Source: Lumbricus terrestris (Eukaryota > Annelida > Clitellata > Crassiclitellata > Lumbricidae). Taken from it: a DNA stretch of 64,000 nucleotides. A program made the translations under genes and the position numbers. The DNA lies in contig OX457041.1 of assembly GCA_949752735.1 (NCBI GenBank), positions 30,710,400 through 30,774,399 on the forward strand, given 5' to 3'. Under the pieces are notes generated by a model that was given only the letters and a program-made list of their open reading frames with translations, was not told the origin of the DNA and made no database searches. Positions 35,083 to 47,900 of the stretch are shown piece after piece; position 1 is the stretch's first letter; each line of letters opens with the position of its first letter.

Positions 35083-35420
35083 GTAAAAGGGTTATAATAT
35101 AGCAATTACAACAAAATCACCAGTCATTTCGAAGTGTGGACCATCCAATTTTCTAGACAAAACTCAACATTTATTAAAACTAAACGAAGATGACATAGCA
35201 CAATATAAATATCATCGTTTAATAACACATCTTGATTGATTACGTACAATATTCACAACATAACCATATATAGCATCAGTTTAAAAATATATATGTGTGT
35301 GTGTGTGGTTATACAACTCTGCTACACAATTCCAGTCTTCACTGTGACAGACTGCAGGACAAGAAGTGATGCACACCAAAATGACAGTAAAGCATACAAT
35401 ACTGAAAACATCAATAATAC

Positions 35421-35539
35421 AGTTTGGTGTCAGAAATAGCAGATGAATATCAAACGAAAATTTGACGACATGAGGCTGGCTATTGCAACATGTCTTGTCT
35501 TCTTGGCCAGTTTTGATCTCGACATAAAGCAAATCAGAG
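35421..35539 (-). CDS. Candidate exon, possibly 5' of GLD-2
   Basis: Minus strand: a pyrimidine-rich 'ttggttttaaaacag' acceptor opens SDLLYVEIKTGQEDKTCC and then NSQPHVVKFSFDIHLLFLTP, closing at a GTATTA donor. Its output phase (1 nt) fits GLD-2 exon 26587-26699, but one in three random candidates would. Not recognised. Confidence 0.2.
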
Positions 35540-37084
35540 CTGTTTTAAAACCAAAAAACAAGGAAGATGAAGGAAGAAGGTGGTGAATGCATCAATGATA
35601 CCATCCCTCCTCCCATGTCAATTTCAGCACTTTTTCTCAACATACAAAATAATCAAAGCAACTCTTAGTATCAGTGTAAATGAATACAAAAGTGTAAAAA
35701 CATTTGTTGCTCTGCACTTCAAAACAGCTTCCGTGAGCCATGTATCGAGTTCCTGCAGTTTTACGCATAGTCTCATACATTTGCAAATGGTCTTTACTCT
35801 CCTTGCTACTCCTTACTTATTCTGGCATTATTACGGTTAGAAGATCATTCAGGAGGACCTTTTAAAACTAGTCTTCTGCCAAGGCTAGGAGATCAAGTGG
35901 TCATGGCTAAGAGATCACAAGCAATGAGGATACTCAACCGAGTCTGAAAGTTAATCGGACCAAAGAAAGTGATACAAATTATAAAAATGACTTCAGTTGA
36001 CATGGCAGCCATTCTGTTTGCTTGACTGTATTAACCTGCATCTGAAAAAGTCCACAAAGTTCTTGTAGACTTGATTTGATTTTATACCATGTGAATAAGC
36101 TGCTCTGTCCTAATCGTTACAGAATATGATGCTGAGGCTTTTACATTACAATCAATCAAATGTGAGGCATGCAAAAGAGGACAGTTTATCAAACAAACAA
36201 AATGTATGTGCAAACTAAGCAGGTCAAAATGCACCTTTAAAATATACAATTGCAATGCCTTCTACTTTATTGACAACGGGAACTTTAAGTGAAGAACTTA
36301 ACCTAATGTCTCATTAATGAAAACCAACATAACATTGTTCTGAAGATGCACAACAGTAAATTATAAAATCAATTTGAATGGCATTTATCTTCTCAACCTT
36401 CATCTTCATTTTCACAAACATATTTTAACTAAAATGCAACTTATGCTACAAAAAACTGATTTATATTCAAGTTTTAACAAATTCAATAACAAGTAGAAAA
36501 TTCTAGCAAGGAACAAATTCAAGTTTCAATACTCGCAAATGTTTTGTCCATAGAGTACACACATCTGAAATTGCAACTGTATCTAAAACTATTGTTACCC
36601 AACACACATAATCGCATGCTATCTTGCTAATGAACAGTTGTTTGAACGACATGTGGGCAAGTTCTTCAAACAGTTTGTATCCTGTGACATGTCCTAAGCC
36701 ACGAAAACTTTAAAAAGAGAATAACCATTTTAATGCATATAGTAGCAGTCAAATTTTGACCAGATAACAGAACTATAATTATGCTTAATTTGATAACTGC
36801 TTGCAAAACAACTTATGTGTCACAATCACTCTGTCAAATTCTTACAACTAATGCCACCACTACTCTGATGCATGCATTTATATGCATGAGAGTTGACTAT
36901 CTATGCGGGTTTAACCCTTTCACGTATGAATCTGTTACAATAATATTTGTGCTTAGTGGCTCACCTGATTGGCAGCATACCAAAGTTTGGGCATATATCA
37001 AGTTTTATAACGGGAAGAACTGCACGGGTTGCCTATGCAAAAACGTATTGAGTTGGAGATTCTAATGCTCATGTGTAACTGCAC

Positions 37085-37590
37085 TGTATCTATAAATTTA
37101 TATAGTGCCTCTCACAGTGCACACAATCAGAGTCGCACCCAGAGCATTAGAAAAAGAGATACAAAAAGTGGTCTTGAGACAACGAAAAGAGGCACTTTGC
37201 CCACCAGTTAATAAGGATGAACATGTCAAAGGAGGAAGCACAGTGCAGGGCCAATTACATCAAAAGCTTGCGTTTTAGTCATGGTTGTCCTAGCTGGCGG
37301 GATGAGGAGATCATGCCAGTCAAAGGAGCAGAGTGGGCGAAGAGAAGCGGCCGAGGTCAGCAGACGGATGAGGTCACATACCTTGGAGCTCGGCCAGTAT
37401 AAGACAAGTAAATTAGCGCCAGAACCTTGCGTTGAATCCAAGCAATAAGGGGAAGCCAATGAAGGTGATCAAACAAAAAAAGTAGAGATGTGAGATGAGT
37501 GAGGAAGTCGCGTTAATTATTAGTCTCGCTCAGCATATAGAACAGATTGATGAGGGGATGATCGACGAACTTTTGGAAGGCCAACCAATA
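37085..37590 (-). mobile_element. LINE 3' fragment
   Basis: The plus strand begins 'tataaatttatatagtgcct' then 'cacagtgcacacaatcagag', the inverse of the tail at 18532-18570. It continues through 'gaggtcacataccttggagc' and 'gaagccaatgaaggtg', a block layout shared with 40350-40700. Confidence 0.65.
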
Positions 37591-37598
37591 GAGAGTAA

Positions 37599-37833
37599 CA
37601 TGGTCAGAGTTTGGTTTCAGTTCTTGGGGTAGGGGGCTAAAAATAACTTTGACTTTGGGGCGGGACTTGGTCCAGAACGAGCAGAGCCGACAATATTTTC
37701 ATCAACCAAATTTCTCATGACCTTTTTTTAGTCATTCGGTCGAAATTTCGAGTCTTCGGTCGAAACTTCGTGAAAATATACCGAAAAAAGCTGATGACCT
37801 TTTTTTATAAAAAACTAATAAACTCTGCCCATG
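37599..37833. mobile_element. hAT-type MITE, CATGG family, TSD GAGAGTAA
   Basis: Left CATGGTCAGAGTTTGG; right (opposite strand) CATGGGCAGAGTTTAT. GAGAGTAA is exact at 37591-37598 and 37834-37841. It holds 'gacctttttttagtcat', the inverse of the motif in the sister copies. Confidence 0.82.
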
Positions 37834-37841
37834 GAGAGTAA

Positions 37842-38162
37842 TTGTCTAGCAGGTCAAAACCCGGGTTGTCCTAGGGAGGAGCTTTGTGTGCCAGCGCTAT
37901 CCATTCCAGGCCGTAGATTCCTTTGCTCTGCCACACAAGGTGACCTGGTTGTCCATATCGCTCGAACTTCCATAGTGCTGCATAAAGGCTTTGCAATGGT
38001 CAGCCCATCTTTCTAGAATAAGTCTCAATAATGAACTTCTTCATCTTTCTTTGCCTCTTTTCTGCAGCATTTGAAAACTATTCTCTGTGATTGTGGTCCT
38101 GTGTCAGGTAGGGAGCGCCTCTGAGGAGTTTCTTTTGAAATAGCGCTATATAAATTTTACGA
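37842..38162 (+). mobile_element. LINE family B 3' end
   Basis: The frame has [20 protein letters not shown] and HKGFAMVSPSF, matching the minus-strand copy at 49315-49660. It ends 'gagcgcctctgaggagtt' then 'agcgctatataaatttta'. Confidence 0.85.
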
Positions 38163-39654
38163 TTACGACTAAGTATAGTTGAACAAAACAAACCAAGGTA
38201 CCAAACCTGCAAAGAAAATTGGAAAGCTACATGTAGCCAAATAAAAAGTTTGTATAAGTTTTTCATTACCTCAAAGAAACGGCAAATATCTCTTTGGTTC
38301 AATCAGATTGATTGATCAACCAACCATTCTCATGTATTTTTCTAGTACATTACTGTGAAGAATCTTAACAAGCACAAAGTAACATCCAAATGTGAACCTG
38401 AAGCGCGTTTAGTCAGTCGCTAGGGGAAGAGCAGTTAGATATAAAGATAAACGCTTTAAGGTCAATGAGAAGTAGCAAATTTTCAGGTGTTTCTTGAAAG
38501 AAGAAAAGGAAATGCTTCTTTGAAGTACTTAAAGGTGCTGTAGTAAGTTATAAATACATGCATCTACACATTTTTTCAATGTCATTAGTGATACTTGGGT
38601 TAAATCAAATGTATGGCTATATATATATTTATACAATACTGCAGATTAGGCAACCTGGGCTTGAAAATCTGACTGTGGAAATGAAGTAAGGTGAATTGGA
38701 GTTCAGTCAGAGGCAGTTGTCACCAAGTGCAGAACCAACAACACAATATAGTATAGATACAAAAAAAACCACAGCTATGAAGTTTGCTTCAATATACGCT
38801 TTATCCCTTGTCTGTTAGTACAAGAATAGATAATAGATATAGATAGTCTCTGGAAACTAAATCACTAGCATTTATTTTAACTGAGTTGCTTTACATTATA
38901 ATGCATAATTAAACAAAACAGAATATTTATTTAACTCACATCCATACAAAACATTTCAAATATTTTGAGATAAAATTTGAGACAAACGAACCTTTGAGTC
39001 CTGACAGGATTACAGCAAATGCATAAGCACATCGGCATCATCATCAGCACAACAAATGAAACGGACAAACAGCCACTGGTGCTACTTTGAGTGAAAAACA
39101 ATGCAAGAAAATATTTGCAATACCAACAACGATAACACTACGACTTACTTCTCATCAATAATTCTCAAGGACAGAACAACTAAATTAGGACATACTTCAA
39201 CAACAACAACTGCGACCTTGTGATCGGTTGGCAAACAATACACATGATGCTTTTTATCTTAATTCTACTTATCCACTAGTACAAGCACCTTTTTGCACAT
39301 GCTGTCTGGCAAAGTTTTGTCATGAGAATTTTGTGCCAGTTTGAGTGAACACTTAATTCGAGCATTATGTCTACCCACGCCCTCAGTCCTGCATCTTTTG
39401 CTGATGCCATGCTATGCCCACCCCTCCTCAGAATCATGTCAGACTTATAATAAAACATGAAATCAAGTCAGTTGTAAGTTTCCATATATCTTGCTATGTT
39501 CTCCCATCTTAGTTTATTCACTCTCAGTATCTGCACTTCCTAAATGGCTATTTTACTTTACAAAATTGTTAGTAATTTTTGTGTGTTAATGATTGTTTTT
39601 AGAAATTCAACGAATCATAATGCAGTCGGAATAACAATCAGTTTGACATATAAT

Positions 39655-42600
39655 CTATTTGCCAGTCTGTTCGAGGATGGTGTTACCAGCCTCACTGACA
39701 GCTATTGTTGGTCCAGGGCCTGGCTGTGCGGTGGCCTGCTCACGGAATGATGCTCGCTGGGGAAGGGACGTCGTCTTTCGCACTGGATTCTTTCCACTTC
39801 CATTCGTGTTGATGAGTGAAAAGCATCCCTTGCGGAATGACAGCCGGGCGCTCAAGACGGCTGGCTTGAATGGGTTCTGAGTCGCCAATTCATTCAAGTG
39901 GGCAGCGTAACCATCAGCAATGACCTGCAAATCAACAATCACCAATGATGCACAGTTCAACGTAGCTGTGACACAACATTTTCTCTTACAGCTTTCAGAA
40001 ATACTCTTAGGGTTTAGTCAATAGCAAAAAGGATAAATAGTGCTGCATACCAAGGCACAAGATTATGTAGAATCAATGGCCAGTACATTATTATTATTAG
40101 TATTAAATAAATTTGTAACGCGCGCAAGGTCACACCCGAATGCGAATCTGAGGCGCGGATAGTCAGCCACCAGAGGAAGATGCAGTTAGAGAGATCCATG
40201 TGCTTGAAAGTCAAGGAGAAGTAGTGAGTTTTGAGCCGCTTTTTGAAGGAAGGAAGTGAAATTGAGCTTCGAAGAGAGAGAGCGGAAGCCGATTCCATTC
40301 CCTGGGTGCAGAGGCATGGAATGCACGCGAGCCCATAACTGCTTTGCATCGAGGTTCAGCTAAAAGACTTGTACCCGATGAACGCAATCAACTAGGAGGA
40401 ATGTAAGGAGTTAGTAGTGACTGAAGGTAGAACGGTGTGTTGGTGCCGAGGGATTTGTAGGTCAGACATGCTAATTTGAATTTTATCCTTACTGAACAGG
40501 AAGCCAGTGCAGTTGATGGAGTAGGGCTGAAGAACTAGTTTGTATTGGGACGCACAGCACCACCCGCGCTAAAGAGTTTTGGATGCGTTGCAGCCCGTTG
40601 AGCTCAGTGTCTGAGAGACCCACAAAAATGGCGTTAACATAATCAAGGCGAGAGGAGACAAGAGAACAGGCAATGGTTTGAGACATATCCATAGTCAGGG
40701 CCGACCTGATGTGACGTAGTGCCCGAATGTGATAGAAACAAGATCTACAAATGCTTGTTATGTGTGGTCTAAATGTGAGCTTACATGTACATAATATAAT
40801 AGCGCTAGTGACATATATCCCAAATTTATTTGAGTTGTAGAAAATGGCCAAATTGTAACAAACAGTTATTGACTGACAAAGACAGCACAACAAGGATGCT
40901 CTGTTGTCCGACAGATAATTACAGACGAATAATAATATGAGTAATATGCTAGATAGCTTACAACAACATCCTTGCGATTTCTTTTCGCAACTTTTCCAAC
41001 AATGAATATCTGGTTCGGTTGCAACCCAACAGCCTGGTAGACTGCAATGTCTTTGCTGGAACCGTAAGCAACCAAGACATTGATCTGAGCCTGGAAGAGA
41101 AAAACTCATTCAGTCAAAACTTAATAATATCCAGAAGACCAAACCCAAAGAGAGCAAACTTAACTCACTTATATATACAAGTTTCAGTTTCTTTTATCAT
41201 TGTAATTAGTGTCATTTTATATAATTATTCCTAAAAAATATTTCTTTTCATATGTGCAACATCACAACAGAAATGTGAATCTCAGTCAATTGCCAAATGA
41301 AGACCGGTCAAATATCCAGATGCTTGAAGGTCACTGAGAAGTAGCGAATTTTGAGGCATATCTTTAAAAAGAAGGGAAAGCTACAGCAGCAATGCAGAAA
41401 CATTGGTAGCTGATTCATTCCCAGCCCCATTCATTCCATGGGGCTGTTACATGGATTGCACAAAAGCCCATGACAATTCTGCATCAAGGTTCAGTCAAAA
41501 GACCCATACCTGAAGATACCAGACTGCACAGAGAAATGTTAAGATATAAGCTTAATAGTGGTTGAAGATAGGTTGAAGGGCTCGGTTTACAAGTTTTTAT
41601 TGATCAACAGGAAGCCAATGCAGCTAACTAAACAGTGTTAAGGACCATTTACAAGAAGCTTCGTGTAGCACTTCAATAGTCAGAGAATTCTGGATGTATT
41701 GAATTGTGTCAACTTTAAGATCTGCAAAAGAGAGCTGGCATCATCGAGGTGAGAGTTGACGAGAGAGTACACTACACTTTGTGAACATCCTTGGTATGAA
41801 TAGATGTATTCGAAGTATTGTATACATGTATGATAGAAACAAGATATAAAATGGTTTATTATGATGGTCGAATTGTGAGCATACTGTTCACCAAAGAGGA
41901 CACAAAGGTCAATGCTGAAATGAGAAGACCCAGAATGCAGGTATTGGCATCACCCAAACATGGCAGCCTGAGAATCATCTGGATTTATTTCTGAAGCATA
42001 ACCATGCGTGCACTAACGAGAATCACTCCTCAGTTCCAATCTGATCTGTAGGTGATATAGCAATGAAACAGCATATTGCGTGCTGCTGAAATTTGACTCT
42101 GCCATGTTGGTTTTTATTAATTTATCACCTTTATAGCATATTGTCAATAAAGCATGACAAACAATGATTTGATGTTTGGACAGAGTAGTGAAAAGCACCA
42201 AACTTCTTACGAATCAAATACAGTCTTACTCGTGAGCACAAATCCTCACCTCCTGAACGAGCTGCTTCAGAAAGTTGGCCTTCTGACGAAGCGGATCCGT
42301 TGACAGTCCATCCATGAACGCCACCATTCCGTGAGGGAAGTTGTGCTGCGCAAGCCATGTCACAACCCGACGCTGCTGCATGTCAGGTCGAGCAGTGATG
42401 TATATGATGAGATAACCCAACTCCTGCCAGTGCCTGAAAACATTCCCACAATCAAAGGCTCACCTAAACTCAAGCACATATCCAAGACATAAATTATGAG
42501 ACTTTCTACCAACCGGAGAAAAAGCATGAAAGGGCTGGGAATACTGGAATACTATGTCATACCAATAAATTGGAAAAACAGGCACCATAACAAAAGCGCA

Positions 42601-44825
42601 CAGGACTACAGCGTGCAACCAAATGAGTATAGAAAGAAACCTTGCAATGATAAAAACCTCAACAAAAATGAGCATGCACCTATAAAATACCAACAAATTT
42701 GATAGGAAGGCAATTACCAATTACCAATGCAAATGAAGCAAAATTAACTTCCAATAAAAGAGATATTGAGAACACTGAATTGAAGATTTGGAGGTTTTGA
42801 CCCGAATTCAGACATCGAGATACACAAAATATGTCTGCTTGAATCGATGTTTGCAAGCTTTGACTCCAACAAGTGGAACAGTTCTGCTGGAGGATTACTT
42901 GTGTAAGACCAACTCTGAATGTTGTCATGTGAATAGCACGACTCTATGAACTTACCCAGTACGTTATAAACATGCAATATGTGGAATGGACTTTGGTGTG
43001 AAAAAGTAATTTTTATCATTTTTCAACAAGCAGCACAAACCTGAAAACTTTTCCTAACTATTCTGAAAAAGATTCTAATACTGCAATCAGTCCACACTAA
43101 TCCAAGCAGATAAAAGTCTTAAATCCAGAATCGTCAGATCTTCCCATCAGAAGCAAAAATGTTTCCTACCTGACGACATCAACGGCTCCGGCTCGAACCT
43201 TTGGATCTTTGCCCATGATGGATACACTGGCTGTGAACGAACCATCAATGCTGAAGACAGCCGTTTCAGTTTTCGGAGGCAGGACAGCCATAAAGAAATC
43301 GACAGAAGTATGGTCTCCCCTGAAAAGCCAGAAGCCAACAGCAGATTGCAATGAAAGTAAAGAAACGATTCATCACAATTATCATGCTTAGTTCTTCGTA
43401 TGATTCTGTCTGAGTGTACAGCAGCCAAAGACGTACTCCAGCTCTTAAAAGCAGATATCAAAGAATATCTGATTGACGAGATTGAACCTGGCACAGCACA
43501 GTGTCAAGTAACATGTGCACATGTCGGAATTAACATGAGAGCAGCCAAGTTGGATAGATGGTCAAGAACATTTGAGCTCAATGTAGTTACTAATGACAGC
43601 CAGAATTCGTGCATTGGAGTCAACATACTTTTTCATTGAGGTTGTGATGGGTGACCAGCAGAAAACTTGTCCAAATTTAGTTTTGGATGTGTGGTCATTC
43701 TTTTATGTGCATTCGGTGCCCAACTGTCCAATATTTAGTTCTTCGATGCTTGGCCATTCTTTCATTTCTACTCTTTACAGTATGTACTATATAAGTAAAC
43801 AGGTTAATGTCCGGGGTTATTAGCATGGGGCATATTGTCCAGGGGCTATTGCCCTGTTACCATAGAGTGTACCATAGAGTGCAACACCTTTCAATGGTCT
43901 AATCCAGCCGTGGGGCCATTTCATGTGGCCCGCACGAGTAAAATAATAAATTTGAATTTATTTTTACAAAGGTTGGACAGCACTGGTCTAATCTTACAAT
44001 AGCACAGTTAACCCTGTACTTAACTAGAACCAAAATTGTTTTCCAGTGCAACTATTTTCTTAATTTCTTCACTCATTACAACCATACAATGAATAATAAC
44101 ACAACATAACAGCTCAGCATCATAACGAAATCTTCAAGTGCCAAAAGCAGTTCTTTCCATCTTACCGGACTACCATCTTGACTGGATAGATTCCTTCTGG
44201 AAGTCTCTTCTCTTCTGGAATGTGGTATGTTGCTCGAGCATTGGCATCAGTCATTTCGGTTCCAAAGTAGACCCAATTGCCAGATGGTGGCTGAGTTAAG
44301 ATGTGGATATCAACCTTGAATATACAACAGAACATCAGTCGCCGCATAAGACCACATGACGATACCAGCCAAATATGCATATCATCAGATGCAACATAGC
44401 TGCTGGCCATTGCTGCGTGTCAATACTATAGCAGACAACATGTGATACTGACAATGGAGTTTCAGTTCTCCTTTTCTTTCTTTGCTTTTCTAGTTGATTA
44501 TCATAAAATAATTATGATTCAATTTCAACCCTGAATTGCTGACACGGCACAATATGATGATGCACAGAGGAAATTCTGTTTTTTACTATCAGTTAAATTA
44601 ATTAGAAGATATTCAGTAACCAATCACAAACAGACCTTTTCACCTGAGAGAGATACCACATCCAGAGGTCCATACATAAACCGTGCCGTCAAGATCTGTG
44701 GCTTACCCTCCAGCACAGTCACATCATTAGCACGGTGATTTGGAGCCACATTCTACACATTTAAACAAACACAAATGCAATGCATGGTCTTCCTGCGTGG
44801 GTCTAACAGGCTGCCAATGATGACA

Positions 44826-44883
<58 letters not shown>

Positions 44884-44918
44884 CGACGACGATGATGATG
44901 ATGATGATGATGATGACA

Positions 44919-44954
<36 letters not shown>

Positions 44955-47900
44955 GCGCTTATGCTGATGATAGTCAAACTGTTATGAAGAGAAACATTTA
45001 CTGGGTAAAATATCAAGAGTGATCAGCATTTAGCATCACTGCATGAAGTGGTTAAACCAAATGCAATGCTTCCATATCAAAGGCCTAATAATAATAATAA
45101 TGTATAAGTGCATAGGAAACAGGGAGGATGGGGCAAAAAATGTCCAATTAGTTGAAATCGCACTCATAACCTATTTAACTAACCAATGGGAGCAAAGCTT
45201 AATCACAACTAACAAGATCTTAGATCTGGGGATCGGTACTCTAATTGCTTAAACATGGTAAGATATTGTAACATGCAGCATCTTCATGATGGGAAATGAT
45301 AAAAAAAATTGTAGAAAGAAATAGTAACAGACTTAGTAACCACATTGTTAACAGTTTTTCATGATATACATAACACATACCACATTAATCAAATTCAATC
45401 ACACAAAGTTAATTTTTGGAAATAATTTTTTCCCATCCAAAATCAGCATCAGCTATAGTTAATATTATTAATCCTGCATAGATTAAAACAGATTGTTCCA
45501 TATGATTTGTGGGGTGCATCATCCATAGTTGCATACGATCATAAGTGGTGGGATGCAAAAGGTGCACATGTGTGGAGGGAGGCAATTTTTCCAGATTTCT
45601 GATCCATACTAAATGGATGACCCTTAAACAAGATGACGATAGAATCTGAATTTGCACTTGTAGTCTAATCACAATTAGATCGAATGATTTGATTAGTGCT
45701 GGACAGTATGTCTCGAAAATAGAAATGGCTGAAGATGTTCAGAATATGCTGACTGAACCTTGACTTTGATGGTCGTTCGTCGTTTGAGCCATTTCTCTCT
45801 TGGCTGGTCACGCAGGAACGCACAAGGGTTCTTGTCAGAGTTAATAGGATCGAGCACTGAGTACTCTTGACGAACCACCTAAATAAATGGGCACAGACCT
45901 ACTTGCTCAAAGGATGCCATAATTTGCAATTGCTCTCAATAATACATAAAAAATAGCATCAATCGTCAAAAATCATTTTCACGTGATTACATCCATAAGG
46001 ATAAAATTTGCCATAAAAATTACTGAATTTCTCAAAAAAATTCACTTATACTATTACAGTGTAGACTCTTGACTCAAAGTAGCATGGTGTAAAATAGTCA
46101 TTCCTCGAAACCATTCAACACCTGGAAACGGTTCAAATCATGCACAGTTCAAAACAACTGTAAGAGTGCCATAATAATGTTTTGGATATGTTGTTTGAAT
46201 GCATAGTTGCATACAAATGGCAAACTATCAATACTGTGTCTGCCTCTCAACCATATGCATGCGATGCCATGCGTGTCCAGTCCGTGAATCTTAGCACAAC
46301 ATATGAAATCTAGACAAGGTTATCAAAAGGCTTCATTTCACATAAAAGTAGATGTTGTACATTGCTTGGTTATGTTTCTGTTATGTTTGTACTCTAGATA
46401 AACTATAGATCTGTCCGTGCCGTAAAAATATAGCAGGTTACCGCTATAATTATTTTGTCTATAATTCTGTGCAAATTTCAATATCCAGTCTTCTGAAATT
46501 GGATTCACCCATATGTTGAACTCGAGTTTTGAGTGAAATTATAGATAAATATAGCGAGAGAACCATTAGAGATCCCATTCTGATTTCTTCAGAAGATGTT
46601 CAAGACCCTTCAGCCTATAAGTGTGAATTTTCTCAGCTAAAAAAAACTGCAAAGGAGTCAAGGTCAAAGTGCTAAAATGTCAAATATGGTCACTATGTTA
46701 CACTTCTAAACAGTCATAAAAAAATCTACTCAAATAAGTCATCAAAAGAGCTGAATAATGACACCAAGAACACCTTTCTAGCTCTCATACAAGCTGAGAC
46801 ACAGACGTTCAAAGGGACGTGGTTGAGCGTCTCAAGTCAAAGTTTGACGACCCATACATCGAAGCGAAATTGACCCAAAAAATTTTTCTTTGAGTTTACA
46901 CATGTCTCGTGTGACCCAACAATTGTGCCAAATTTCAGGAAAAACTGAGTTGGTCATGTCAATTTTGGTTGTAAATTTGGTTGAATTGACACGGAATCAC
47001 CCAAGTTCTGAAGAAACAAGAATAATTCTATTTGAGATAACATTGCAGACCGATGGCTGATGCTGATGCTGACCTGTCGAAGAATGAATGCCACCATGTC
47101 GGTTGATTCCCAGAAGCTGGCATGAAGAAGGTACGGAAGAGCAGTTGCCGGAAAGTTCTGCAGGGCATCCGGACAATAGATGGAATAGTCGAGACGCTTG
47201 TTACCCCACCAACAATTAGTCACTAAGAAAACAATCAGGACACTTCAGGCAAAAGTCACAAGGAAATGATAAAGATGAGGTATATAGACACTACTAACAG
47301 TCATCGCTGTTGGACCTTAAGCTCCCACTTGTGACATAAGTATGTACTTTATTGAACCGCCTGCAAATTCACTGCAGCAACATTGAATAAGACCAATCTA
47401 AGAGAGCACAATCAAAATAATCGTGATATGCAATTACAAAACATAACAGACGTCTTCAAAACTGTGAGGGACAAAGAGTGAGAGAGAATATAATGGAGCA
47501 AAGCAGTAAAAAATCAGTTGAATAGCATCCGTGTGAAAAAAAAACACCGGGATCATGCGGTCTGCATGTGGGATCTCATAGTTGTGCAAATGAGGATGGA
47601 TTGAGTTCTTAATATGAGGCAGTGGACAAGCTAAGACATGGTTAGGGTTACAAAGAACAGAAAAGAAAAGGGAGGAATCATCATGACCACAGAGGGCAGG
47701 CAGAAACTTGAGCCATACCATTTCCGCATCAATGCGTTAATACATGTGCACTGACCACCAAATCAAGTAGAGGAAGCATAGAGAAGGCATGCCAAAGAGG
47801 TGAACTACATCATATAGGTGCATCCCCGGGAGACCATGAACAATAAAGACGCATATCACATAGAGCAATTAACTAGCCTTAATACAGAGCCAGTCAATAT

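Larger units (their letters stand above)
26700..39654. other. Intergenic region, repeat-filled
   Basis: Between the first recognised GLD-2 exon and the 3' end of the PITPNM gene, both on the minus strand. It should hold the GLD-2 promoter and missing 5' exon(s), and the PITPNM 3' UTR at its right end (AATAAA on the minus strand near 38870-38935 could serve). I recognise no complete gene: only LINE, SINE and hAT copies and two weak exon candidates, listed separately. Confidence 0.6.

Noticed and set aside
44753..45016. Poly-Met and poly-Ile frames
   Set aside because: (gat)n microsatellite.
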